Made by a program: the position numbers and the translations under genes. Shown here piece by piece: positions 1 through 7,131 of a stretch of DNA of 64,000 bases; positions within the stretch are counted from its first letter, which is position 1; every line of letters starts with the position of its first letter. The notes beneath the pieces are model-generated. The model ran no database searches and had not been told where the DNA came from. It worked only from the letters and a program-made list of their open reading frames with translations. The DNA comes from Clostridiales bacterium (lineage in GTDB: Bacteria; Bacillota; Clostridia; Saccharofermentanales; Saccharofermentanaceae): the NCBI GenBank assembly GCA_017478485.1, contig JAFVDI010000003.1:124001-188000 (forward strand), given 5' to 3'.

Positions 1-2
1 GT

Positions 3-236
3 GAATATGAGCCTGAGATGAAGGAACATTTCACAAGGACGGTCAATACGTTTGATGCATTCAAGGTTGACTATGAGAAGATGTATGACGTTCTTATCTT
101 TGACCTTTTCTCAAAGCCTCACGATGTTGTGGACATCATCAGATGCAAGGCGATATATGATGCGATCAGAGACATTTTCGAGGCATTCGAAGTCAGTGCT
201 GATGATGCATACAAGTTTATAGTCTCAAGAGGCTGA
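3..236 (+). CDS. C-terminal end of an unrecognised protein (partial, left edge)
   Basis: The frame is open to the left edge (codons Glu-Tyr-Glu-Pro-Glu precede the first ATG at 18) and ends with TGA at 234-236. No purine-rich ribosome site precedes the ATG at 18, so this is most likely the last 77 residues of a longer gene cut by the window. The visible part is acidic and probably helical, with no membrane segment and no motif I recognise. A strong hairpin terminator follows at 276-309, which fits the end of a transcription unit. Function not assigned. Confidence 0.6.
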   Translation, partial: EYEPEMKEHFTRTVNTFDAFKVDYEKMYDVLIFDLFSKPHDVVDIIRCKAIYDAIRDIFEAFEVSADDAYKFIVSRG

Positions 237-275
237 TCAGCTTAACATCTTATTATTTATGTTTGTTCATGTTAC

Positions 276-309
276 AATCCTTATAGTATTTCTATAAGGA
301 TTTTTATTT
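276..309 (+). terminator. Rho-independent terminator after the partial gene
   Basis: An 11-bp perfect stem (AATCCTTATAG at 276-286, CTATAAGGATT at 292-302) with a 5-nt loop is followed by a T-rich tract. Confidence 0.85.
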
Positions 310-346
310 GCACGATAAATGATCTTTCCTTAAGCGAGGTAAACAG

Positions 347-2656
347 ATGAACAGAAAAAGACTTAACATCGGACTGCTGATAGATGATTTCGATCATAAT
401 TTCTCCAGCCAGGCCTGTAAGGGCGCTGAGCTCGCCGCTAAGGCGCTGGATGCCAATCTGTTCATCTTTCCCGGTCACTATATCGGAAAGCCTGACAGCA
501 GGTATTCTGACAAGGAATATGAGTATCAGTACAATACATTGTTTGACCTTCCTTCATCGCGCAACGTTGACATTATTTATGTCGTTCTCGGAACTATCTG
601 TTCAAGAGCGGATCTGGAGATGCAGAAGGAGTTCATCGAATCGTTTCCCGATGTTCCGATAGTATGTCTGTTCTCCAATTATGAGAATCTTCCTTCGGTG
701 ACTTTTGATAACAGCAGCGGCCTTGAAAGTGTCGTGGATCACCTGATAGAGAAACACGGAGCGCGTGAGATAGGATTCGTATCAGGACCTGTAACTAACC
801 GCGATGCAAGAGAACGTCTTGACGCGTTTGCGGAGACGCTTAAAAAGCACGATATACCCGTAGAGAAGAATAAGATAGTTTACGGTGACTTCACCGAAAA
901 CAGTTCTTTGGAAGTCAACAAGCTGCTTAATGATAATGAGAGCTTGGATGCTGTCGTTTTCGCTAACGACAGCATGGCGGTGGGCGGTTACCGCGCTCTG
1001 AAGCACAGAGGTCTGGAGATAGGCAAGGACATACTTGTTACCGGATTTGACAACGATGTATTCTCGATCTATCTTGATCCGCCGCTTTCTACCGTTGAGG
1101 CAAGTTCTGCGGAACTGACATACAAAGCCGTACTGAATGCGGAAAACTATTTGAACGGGTCCGCGTTATCCGACATGACGGTCGAGACGAGACCTGTCAT
1201 GAGATGCTCCTGCGGATGCAAAGCTCTCGATACAGAGGAGATGTGCGTTCGCTTAAGACTTGATAAGCTCGAAGACAGAGATCTTTCTTTTGTAGAAGAG
1301 ATCAAGAAGTTCCTTTTCGGTATTTTTGCCGAAGATGCACCGATACTTGAAATAAAGGGGCATCTCAGTGAGTTCTTCTATTCGTTTGCTGATTACGTGC
1401 TCGGAAATGATGAAAGTACTGACGAAATGGAGGCTGCTTTTTCAGGCGTTCTGAAGACTTCGATACTGGTCTATACAACGCCCGAAAAGCTTTTCAACGT
1501 TCTGCAGTCTATGCAGTATGAGGCTGAGAAGATCCTCTCTGACAGTGAGAGAGGCTTTGAAGTGATCAAGCTCTTCTCTGATTTCTACAGACGCCTGTCG
1601 TTCTCTGAGATCTCCGTATCTTCTGAAAGTGCAGCGCGTTCTGAGAGTCTGACGCGCCTTGTCAATCAGCAGACGGGAGATATTTTCCTTCTGCCGCAGA
1701 ACAGTGAGATTCCGTATGAACATTTGCTGGACGGTCTTTATGATTCGGGTTTTGAGAGATCGCTTCTTTATATGTTCCAGGGAAATATCACCAATGAGGG
1801 CGACAGGGATTGGAAATGTCCTAAATCGATCCTTCTCAAGGCGATATCAGATAAGGAAGGTGTAAGAGCGCTCGCAGAGGAACAGCAGCTCCTTAGGACC
1901 GATCTGATGTTTACGAATGAGTTCATCGATAACAGTGAGCGCCGAACGATGGTCGTTTCGCCGCTGTTTGTCGGTGCCGATATCTACGGTTTCCTCGTAA
2001 ACGAAATAGACACCAAACATCTCATGAATGTTGCGCCTGTTGCCATACAGCTTTCGGTAACGCTTAAATCTTTGCTTATGATCGAGAACCAGAACCGGGT
2101 TAAACAGAACCTGCAGAATTCGATCGAGCGCTTTATCAGGGATAACACGAAGCTCGATGAGATCGCAAAGCATGACGAACTGACAGGACTGTTCAACAGA
2201 CGCGGATTCATTGCGAATGTTAAAAAGGTATTAAGCGATCCGATCAATAATAACAAGGTCGCCATACTCTGTTTCTCTGACATGGATAACCTTAAGATGG
2301 TCAATGACAAGTTCGGTCACGATGACGGTGACTTCGCGCTCAGGACTGTTGCCGCAGTGCTTCGTGAAGCCTTCCGTGATACTGACATAATCGGACGTCT
2401 GGGAGGAGACGAATTCGTCGTTCTCGCTTTAACAGGAACCGATTGCAACGTCTCCGTGATCAGGGACAGGATAGACAGGGTCACCAAGCGCTATAACGAA
2501 AACGCAGGAAAGCCTTATCCTATTGCAATGAGTACCGGAATAGTTAAATTCAAATGTTCTGCCGACATAGATATCTATGAGATTCTGGATAAGGCAGACC
2601 GCCTTCTCTCTGAGGAGAAGAACAGGAAAAAGGAACAGTACGGTTCTTACAGGTAA
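347..2656 (+). CDS. Diguanylate cyclase with LacI-type ligand-binding sensor domain
   Basis: The C-terminal 170 residues are a GGDEF domain with the intact signature GGDEF at residues 686-690. An RxxD inhibitory site (Arg677-Asp680) lies exactly five residues upstream, so the enzyme should make cyclic di-GMP from GTP and be product-inhibited. Residues 1 to about 290 resemble the periplasmic-binding-protein fold of LacI/GalR regulators (late landmark VTGFDND near 235) but have no helix-turn-helix. No signal peptide or membrane segment is visible, so the sensor is probably cytoplasmic. A Cys-rich stretch (CSCGC) follows the sensor, then a long linker of unclear fold. The ATG at 347 is preceded by an AGCGAGG-like site. 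The ligand is unknown; a sugar is inferred only from the fold. Confidence 0.88.
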   Translation: MNRKRLNIGLLIDDFDHNFSSQACKGAELAAKALDANLFIFPGHYIGKPDSRYSDKEYEYQYNTLFDLPSSRNVDIIYVVLGTICSRADLEMQKEFIESFPDVPIVCLFSNYENLPSVTFDNSSGLESVVDHLIEKHGAREIGFVSGPVTNRDARERLDAFAETLKKHDIPVEKNKIVYGDFTENSSLEVNKLLNDNESLDAVVFANDSMAVGGYRALKHRGLEIGKDILVTGFDNDVFSIYLDPPLSTVEASSAELTYKAVLNAENYLNGSALSDMTVETRPVMRCSCGCKALDTEEMCVRLRLDKLEDRDLSFVEEIKKFLFGIFAEDAPILEIKGHLSEFFYSFADYVLGNDESTDEMEAAFSGVLKTSILVYTTPEKLFNVLQSMQYEAEKILSDSERGFEVIKLFSDFYRRLSFSEISVSSESAARSESLTRLVNQQTGDIFLLPQNSEIPYEHLLDGLYDSGFERSLLYMFQGNITNEGDRDWKCPKSILLKAISDKEGVRALAEEQQLLRTDLMFTNEFIDNSERRTMVVSPLFVGADIYGFLVNEIDTKHLMNVAPVAIQLSVTLKSLLMIENQNRVKQNLQNSIERFIRDNTKLDEIAKHDELTGLFNRRGFIANVKKVLSDPINNNKVAILCFSDMDNLKMVNDKFGHDDGDFALRTVAAVLREAFRDTDIIGRLGGDEFVVLALTGTDCNVSVIRDRIDRVTKRYNENAGKPYPIAMSTGIVKFKCSADIDIYEILDKADRLLSEEKNRKKEQYGSYR

Positions 2657-2680
2657 GAACTGATTATAAGAAAATGAAAA

Positions 2681-2712
2681 ATCCCGCAGGAAATTCCTGC
2701 GGGATTTCTTTT
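2681..2712. terminator. Bidirectional terminator between convergent genes
   Basis: A 10-bp perfect stem (ATCCCGCAGG / CCTGCGGGAT, loop AAATT) is flanked by an A-rich tract on the left and a T-rich tract on the right, so it can stop transcription from both sides, between the cyclase gene and the flotillin gene. Confidence 0.85.
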
Positions 2713-2732
2713 GGACCTACCAGAGTCTGGTA

Positions 2733-4346
2733 TCAGTCTTTGTTTTCGTCTTCAGTCTCTGCCTTTACAGCGTCTGCGATCGCACCTGCGACTACGCCGT
2801 CAGCAACCTTGCCTTCGCCTTCAAGGCCTGAAACATTAATGTTCCTTGTGACCTTTGCATCATAGCCGCTTGCCTTAACGATGTCTGCGAGGTCAACGCC
2901 TGTTGCAGCTTTAACTGTCTCAAACGTCTGAGCCATAACGGTAGGGACATTTGCGGAGATTCCGGAAACGCCGCCGTTGCCATCGTTGCCGCCTGCGAAG
3001 ACTGTGACCTTATCGATGGAAGCGAGAGGCTCAGCAACTGCCTTGGCAACATCAGGGAGGACCTTAACGATCATCTCGAGGATAGCAGCCTGGCCGTACT
3101 TCTTCATGGCTTCAGCTTTCTTCTCCATTGCCTCAGCCTCAGCGAGACCTTTAGCCTGGATACCTGCAGCTTCTGCATCGTACTTTGCCTTGATACCTGC
3201 AGCTTCCTGCTCTGCAGCATAACGCTGTGCCTCAGCCTGAGCCTTCTTAGCTTCTGCGTCCTGAATAGCCTTGTACTTTTCAGTCTCGGCGATTACACGC
3301 TCAGCCTCGGACTTCTTCTGCTGATTGTAGAGAGCAGCTTCAGCCTGCTTCTGCTTTTCGATGAGCTCTGCTTCTGCAAGCTTCTGTTTCTGGTACTTGT
3401 CAGCATCAGCCTTACGGTTGATCTCAGCTTCGAGTTCCTGCTGTCTGACGTCGACCATCTTCTGCCGCAGGATAGCTTCCTGCTCGGTCTTGGCGATCTC
3501 GGCATCGGTAGCCTTAACGCCGATGACCTTCTGCTGTTCCTGCTTCTGGATCTCATAAGCAGCGTCAGCTTCAGCCTTCTTGGTATCAGCCTGAACCTTG
3601 AGGTTAGCCTGCTTGATCGCGAGGTCGTTGTTACGCTCAGCGATGATGATGTCAGACTGTACGGAAGCTTCGTTTGCTTTCTGCTTTGCTTCAGCGACTG
3701 CGATCGCGACATCTCTGTCAGCCTGAGCCTTTGCGATGGAAGCGTCTTTCTGGATCTGTGACATGTTGTCCTGACCCAAAGCGATGATGAGGCCATTCTC
3801 GTCATCGATCCTCTGGATGTTGCAGGAGATGATCTCGATACCGAGAGCGTTCATGTCGGTCTGAGCCTTGTTCTGCATCTCGTCACCGAACTTCTTACGG
3901 TCGGTGTTGAGTTCTCTGAGGCCAACGGTACCGATGATCTCACGCATGTTACCCTGAAGGGAGTCGGTGAGTGCTGCACAGATCTTTTCCTCGTTCATGT
4001 TGAGGAAGTTCTTCATTGCGAGCTCGATGCCTTCCGGATCGGTCTTTACACGTACCTTTGCGACTGCGTCGATGTCGACACCGATGAAGTCATTTGTAGG
4101 CACGAAACCGTTCGTCTTGATATCGATGCTGATCTGCTTGAGAAGCAGGATATCCTTACGCTCAATGAACGGGATCCTTACACCTGCGCGGCCGATGAGT
4201 ATCTTCTTTTTCTTCCTCGGTCCGGAGATGATGAAAGCTACATCCGGCGGTGCCTTGACATAACCGGAAAGTATGATGACGATTACAAAGATCAGTACTG
4301 CAATTCCTATTCCAATCGGAAGTGCATAATCTGCTAAATTAGGCAT
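2733..4346 (-). CDS. Flotillin-like SPFH protein
   Basis: The 537-aa protein starts with a hydrophobic segment (residues 7-27), then an SPFH/band-7 domain (about 30-230), then a very long Ala/Glu/Lys/Gln-rich coiled-coil region with the EA-repeat character of flotillins (about 230-430), and a Gly-rich C-terminal part. Flotillins organise ordered membrane microdomains and scaffold membrane complexes; in Bacillus the relatives are FloT/YuaG. The ATG at 4346 is chosen over an upstream ATG at 4436 because it begins the family-like N-terminus just ahead of the membrane segment and follows an AAAGGATGG site. No NfeD-type partner (YuaF) lies beside it. A TTGATT-17-TAAGAT promoter sits 35 bp upstream. 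Confidence 0.9.
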   Translation of the reverse strand: MPNLADYALPIGIGIAVLIFVIVIILSGYVKAPPDVAFIISGPRKKKKILIGRAGVRIPFIERKDILLLKQISIDIKTNGFVPTNDFIGVDIDAVAKVRVKTDPEGIELAMKNFLNMNEEKICAALTDSLQGNMREIIGTVGLRELNTDRKKFGDEMQNKAQTDMNALGIEIISCNIQRIDDENGLIIALGQDNMSQIQKDASIAKAQADRDVAIAVAEAKQKANEASVQSDIIIAERNNDLAIKQANLKVQADTKKAEADAAYEIQKQEQQKVIGVKATDAEIAKTEQEAILRQKMVDVRQQELEAEINRKADADKYQKQKLAEAELIEKQKQAEAALYNQQKKSEAERVIAETEKYKAIQDAEAKKAQAEAQRYAAEQEAAGIKAKYDAEAAGIQAKGLAEAEAMEKKAEAMKKYGQAAILEMIVKVLPDVAKAVAEPLASIDKVTVFAGGNDGNGGVSGISANVPTVMAQTFETVKAATGVDLADIVKASGYDAKVTRNINVSGLEGEGKVADGVVAGAIADAVKAETEDENKD

Positions 4347-4380
4347 ATTCTTAACCCATCCTTTCGTTGTTATTGAGTAA

Positions 4381-4409
4381 ATCTTAAATATATTTGTGGT
4401 GAAAATCAA
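4381..4409 (-). promoter_or_regulatory. Predicted sigma-A promoter of the flotillin gene
   Basis: Reading the minus strand, TTGATT (4409-4404) and TAAGAT (4386-4381) are 17 bp apart, placing the transcript start about 28 nt before the ATG at 4346. Confidence 0.55.
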
Positions 4410-4431
4410 TATAAATCGGAACGCATAACTT

Positions 4432-4469
4432 ACCAAATCGGGAATGATGTTTTCGATTTCCGATTTGGT
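4432..4469. repeat. Inverted repeat between divergent flotillin and arsR-family genes
   Basis: ACCAAATCGG at 4432-4441 is perfectly complementary to CCGATTTGGT at 4460-4469, with partial pairing continuing inward. No T-tract follows, so it does not look like a terminator. It could be an operator for the flotillin promoter or an RNA hairpin; no regulator is identified. Confidence 0.5.
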
Positions 4470-4471
4470 TT

Positions 4472-4493
4472 AAACGCACAAATGGCTGCGTTT
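4472..4493. repeat. Second inverted repeat in the same intergenic region
   Basis: AAACGCA (4472-4478) and TGCGTTT (4487-4493) form a perfect 7-bp inverted repeat with an 8-nt spacer, starting three bases after the first repeat and ending 20 bp before the -35 of the metal operon. Confidence 0.4.
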
Positions 4494-4513
4494 GAGCGGG
4501 CTTTATTAATATG

Positions 4514-4542
4514 TTGACATATATATGATGATGATGTAAAAT
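4514..4542 (+). promoter_or_regulatory. Strong sigma-A promoter of the metal-response operon
   Basis: TTGACA (4514-4519) and TAAAAT (4537-4542) are exactly 17 bp apart. The predicted start near 4549 lies just ahead of the palindromic operator. Confidence 0.8.
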
Positions 4543-4555
4543 TCGAACAAATGAA

Positions 4556-4577
4556 CATATGAATAATTGTTCATATG
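4556..4577. promoter_or_regulatory. Predicted ArsR/SmtB-type operator
   Basis: A perfect 8-6-8 inverted repeat, CATATGAA-taattg-TTCATATG, lies between the -10 and the ribosome site. The core with ATGAAC/GTTCAT half-sites resembles the AT-rich operators of SmtB/CzrA/CadC regulators. A regulator bound here would block transcription of the whole operon, including its own gene. Confidence 0.7.
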
Positions 4578-4592
4578 ATAAAGGAGGTCATT

Positions 4593-4922
4593 ATGCCGCG
4601 TTTGAATAAAGCAGAGCCTGAAAAATCCGGACGTGAGATGCCGCCTGAAGAACTGCTTCAGGACTTGGGCGATCTTTTCAAGGTGTTCGGTGATACAACC
4701 AGGATAAGGATCATGTATGCGCTTTATGAAGGTGAGATGAGCGTGTGTGCGATCTCCGAACTTCTCGGAATGACGCAGCCTGCGATCTCGCATCAGCTTA
4801 AGACATTGAAGGCTGCAAATCTGGTAGCCGGCAGAAGACAGGGCAAGACCATTTTCTACTATCTTTCCGACGAGCATGTTAAGTCGATAATAGCAGCCGG
4901 ATATGAGCATTTAACGGAATAA
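4593..4922 (+). CDS. ArsR/SmtB-family metal-sensing repressor
   Basis: A 109-aa winged-helix regulator. The recognition helix region (TQPAISHQLKTL) and the FGDTTRIRI entry are typical of the family. At the extreme C-terminus, Asp93, His95, His106 and Glu109 reproduce the D-x-H-x10-H-x2-E helix-alpha-5 site of zinc sensors such as SmtB. The alpha-3 cysteine box is reduced to a single Cys52, arguing against a CadC-type lead/cadmium thiolate site. The ATG at 4593 is used because AAAGGAGG lies 5-6 bases ahead of it and inside the frame of an earlier ATG at 4575. It heads an operon with an HMA protein and a P1B ATPase, so it probably represses zinc efflux until metal is bound. Confidence 0.9.
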   Translation: MPRLNKAEPEKSGREMPPEELLQDLGDLFKVFGDTTRIRIMYALYEGEMSVCAISELLGMTQPAISHQLKTLKAANLVAGRRQGKTIFYYLSDEHVKSIIAAGYEHLTE

Positions 4923-4941
4923 TAATTTAAGGAGTACATAT

Positions 4942-5160
4942 ATGAAAAAGACATTTGAACTTGAAGATCTCGATTGCGCCAATTGCGCCATGAAGATGCA
5001 GGAAGCTATAGAGAAGATCCCCGGAGTTGTTTCGTGCTCCGTTAACTTCATGACACAGAAGATGATCCTTGAAGCTGATGACGCTGAATTTGACAAGATA
5101 CTTAAGCAGGCTGTAAAGGCGATCGCCAAGGTTGAGCCTGACTGTACTGTGGTCCTCTGA
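4942..5160 (+). CDS. Free-standing heavy-metal-associated (HMA) domain protein
   Basis: The 72-aa protein is one ferredoxin-like HMA domain with the metal-binding loop DCANCA near residues 11-16. The acidic residue ahead of CxxC is typical of zinc/cadmium ATPase N-domains rather than copper chaperones. An AAGGAG ribosome site precedes the ATG. The stop codon is one base before the ATPase start, so translation is probably coupled. The neighbouring ATPase lacks this domain, so this small protein is most likely its detached metal-delivery or regulatory domain. Confidence 0.9.
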   Translation: MKKTFELEDLDCANCAMKMQEAIEKIPGVVSCSVNFMTQKMILEADDAEFDKILKQAVKAIAKVEPDCTVVL

Positions 5161-5161
5161 T

Positions 5162-7051
5162 ATGAAATACAAGCTCACCAAAAAACAAAAGAAGATGCTG
5201 AGGCGGATAATAATCGCTTCGGTTCTTCTGGCTGTCTGTGCAGTGGTATCGCATTTTGTCGTACTGCCTTGGTGGGCTAAACTCATATTATTTGTAATCC
5301 CGTATTTAATCGCAGGCTATGATGTTTTAAAGTCAGCTGCGGTCAATCTGATCCACGGACGCGTCTTCGACGAGAAGTTCCTCATGATGGTGGCAACTCT
5401 GGGTGCGTTCGGAACAGGGGAATATCCTGAAGCATCGTTTGTTATGCTTTTCTATCAGGTCGGTGAACTGTTCCAGAGTATCGCCGTCGGAAGATCCAGA
5501 AAATCGATCGCGAAACTCATGGATATCAGGCCTGATTATGCGGTCGTTTTAAGAGACGGAAACGAAGAGACCGTTTCACCTGATGAAGTAGCAGTAGGTG
5601 AGACCATCGTCATTCGCCCCGGCGAAAAGATACCTCTCGATGGTGTGATAGTCGAAGGATCGAGTTCGGTTAATACTGCCGCGCTTACCGGTGAATCGGC
5701 TCCCGTTGATCTTAACATAAGTGACACCGTGATCTCGGGTACTCTTAACCTTACAGGCGTGATCAAAGTCAAGACGACATCTACGTTCGGACAGAGCACC
5801 GTTTCGAAGATCCTCGAACTCGTTGAGAATGCTTCCGACAAAAAGGCTAAAGTTGAAAACTTCATTACGAAGTTTGCCAGATGGTATACGCCGGCTGTTG
5901 TTATCGCAGCGGTTCTGCTTGCAGTTGTACCGCCTTGCATCCTTGGTATCGGAAACCTTGCGGTATGGAAGGAATGGTTTACAAGAGCTCTTGTTTTTCT
6001 TGTTGTTTCTTGTCCTTGCGCACTGGTTGTCTCCGTACCGCTTTCTTTCTTCAGCGGCATAGGCGCAGCATCGAAAAAAGGCATCCTCATCAAGGGCGCG
6101 GGTTATATGGAAGTGCTCTCCAAGATATCAACAGTTGTTTTCGATAAAACAGGCACGCTCACTAAAGGCGTTTTTGCCGTAGACGATATTCATCCGAACA
6201 TAATCAGTAAACCTGAACTGCTTGACATAGCGGCCGCTTGCGAGAGCTTTTCGAGCCATCCGGTAGCGCAGTCGATAGTCAGGGCTCATGAAGATCATAT
6301 TGATAAGAGCCGCATCTCGAATGTTGAAGAGATCGCAGGCAAAGGCGTTAAAGCTGTTGTGGATAACCGCACGTATTATGTCGGAAACGGACAGCTTATG
6401 GATCTGTGCAGAGCAAAGTGGCATGATTGCCATCTGACCGGAACGATAATCCATATCGCAAGAGACTGTGATGAAGGCAGTGAGTACCTCGGTCATATCG
6501 TTATCAATGACGAGATAAAAGAAGATTCCGCATCTGCCATAAGCGAACTTAAGTCGCTCGGCATAAAGGAACTGATAATGCTTACCGGCGACAAGGCGAA
6601 AGTCGCTCAAAACGTTGCCGAAAAGATCGGCCTTACAGGACATCACGCAGAACTGCTTCCTGCCGACAAGGTTGCAAAAGTCGAAGAACTTCTTGGCAAG
6701 GGCGGAGAGAAACTCGCATTTGTCGGTGACGGTATCAATGACGCTCCGGTCCTGATGCGTGCAGACATCGGAATCGCTATGGGCGCAATGGGTTCTGATG
6801 CGGCTATCGAATCGGCTGACGTTGTACTGATGGATGACAAGCCTTCCAAGATCGCTGCTGCAGTAAGGATCTCCAGGAAAACAATGCGAATAGTATGGGA
6901 GAACATCATATTCGCTTTGGGAGTAAAGCTCGTCATTCTCGTGCTCAGTGCTCTTGGCATTGCGAACATGTGGCTTGCGGTCTTCGGTGATGTCGGTGTT
7001 CTTATCCTCGCTATACTTAATGCCGTCAGATGCATGAGGGTTAAGGACTGA
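5162..7051 (+). CDS. P1B-type zinc/cadmium/lead-exporting ATPase
   Basis: A 629-aa P-type ATPase. It has the CPC transmembrane motif (Cys284-Pro-Cys286), the TGES actuator motif, the phosphorylated Asp328 in DKTGTLT, an SSHP nucleotide-domain motif, GDGINDAP, and a last helix with FGDVG preceded by a lysine in the previous helix. CPC with that Lys and Asp-x-Gly pair marks the ZntA/CadA class that exports Zn2+, Cd2+ and Pb2+. There is no N-terminal HMA domain; the protein starts with basic residues and goes straight to membrane helices. The ATG at 5162 is preferred over an overlapping upstream TTG because it gives 1-bp spacing after the HMA gene. Expression should follow the upstream metal sensor. 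Confidence 0.92.
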   Translation: MKYKLTKKQKKMLRRIIIASVLLAVCAVVSHFVVLPWWAKLILFVIPYLIAGYDVLKSAAVNLIHGRVFDEKFLMMVATLGAFGTGEYPEASFVMLFYQVGELFQSIAVGRSRKSIAKLMDIRPDYAVVLRDGNEETVSPDEVAVGETIVIRPGEKIPLDGVIVEGSSSVNTAALTGESAPVDLNISDTVISGTLNLTGVIKVKTTSTFGQSTVSKILELVENASDKKAKVENFITKFARWYTPAVVIAAVLLAVVPPCILGIGNLAVWKEWFTRALVFLVVSCPCALVVSVPLSFFSGIGAASKKGILIKGAGYMEVLSKISTVVFDKTGTLTKGVFAVDDIHPNIISKPELLDIAAACESFSSHPVAQSIVRAHEDHIDKSRISNVEEIAGKGVKAVVDNRTYYVGNGQLMDLCRAKWHDCHLTGTIIHIARDCDEGSEYLGHIVINDEIKEDSASAISELKSLGIKELIMLTGDKAKVAQNVAEKIGLTGHHAELLPADKVAKVEELLGKGGEKLAFVGDGINDAPVLMRADIGIAMGAMGSDAAIESADVVLMDDKPSKIAAAVRISRKTMRIVWENIIFALGVKLVILVLSALGIANMWLAVFGDVGVLILAILNAVRCMRVKD

Positions 7052-7088
7052 ATTCTGTCCTGATAATCGTACACGTAATTAATCCCCG

Positions 7089-7117
7089 TTGAGTTAAAAT
7101 ATACTCAAAAGTTTAAT
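7089..7117 (+). promoter_or_regulatory. Possible promoter of addB with very short leader
   Basis: TTGAGT (7089-7094) and TTTAAT (7112-7117) are 17 bp apart. The predicted start near 7124 leaves only about 8 nt before the ATG at 7132, and no clear ribosome site fits in between. Confidence 0.4.
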
Positions 7118-7131
7118 CGGGGTATTGACTG

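Noticed and set aside
7085..7122. Hairpin CCCCG...TTGAGT...ACTCAA...CGGGG as terminator of the ATPase gene
   Set aside because: The arms are interrupted by unequal loops and there is no T-run; the region is better read as a promoter.
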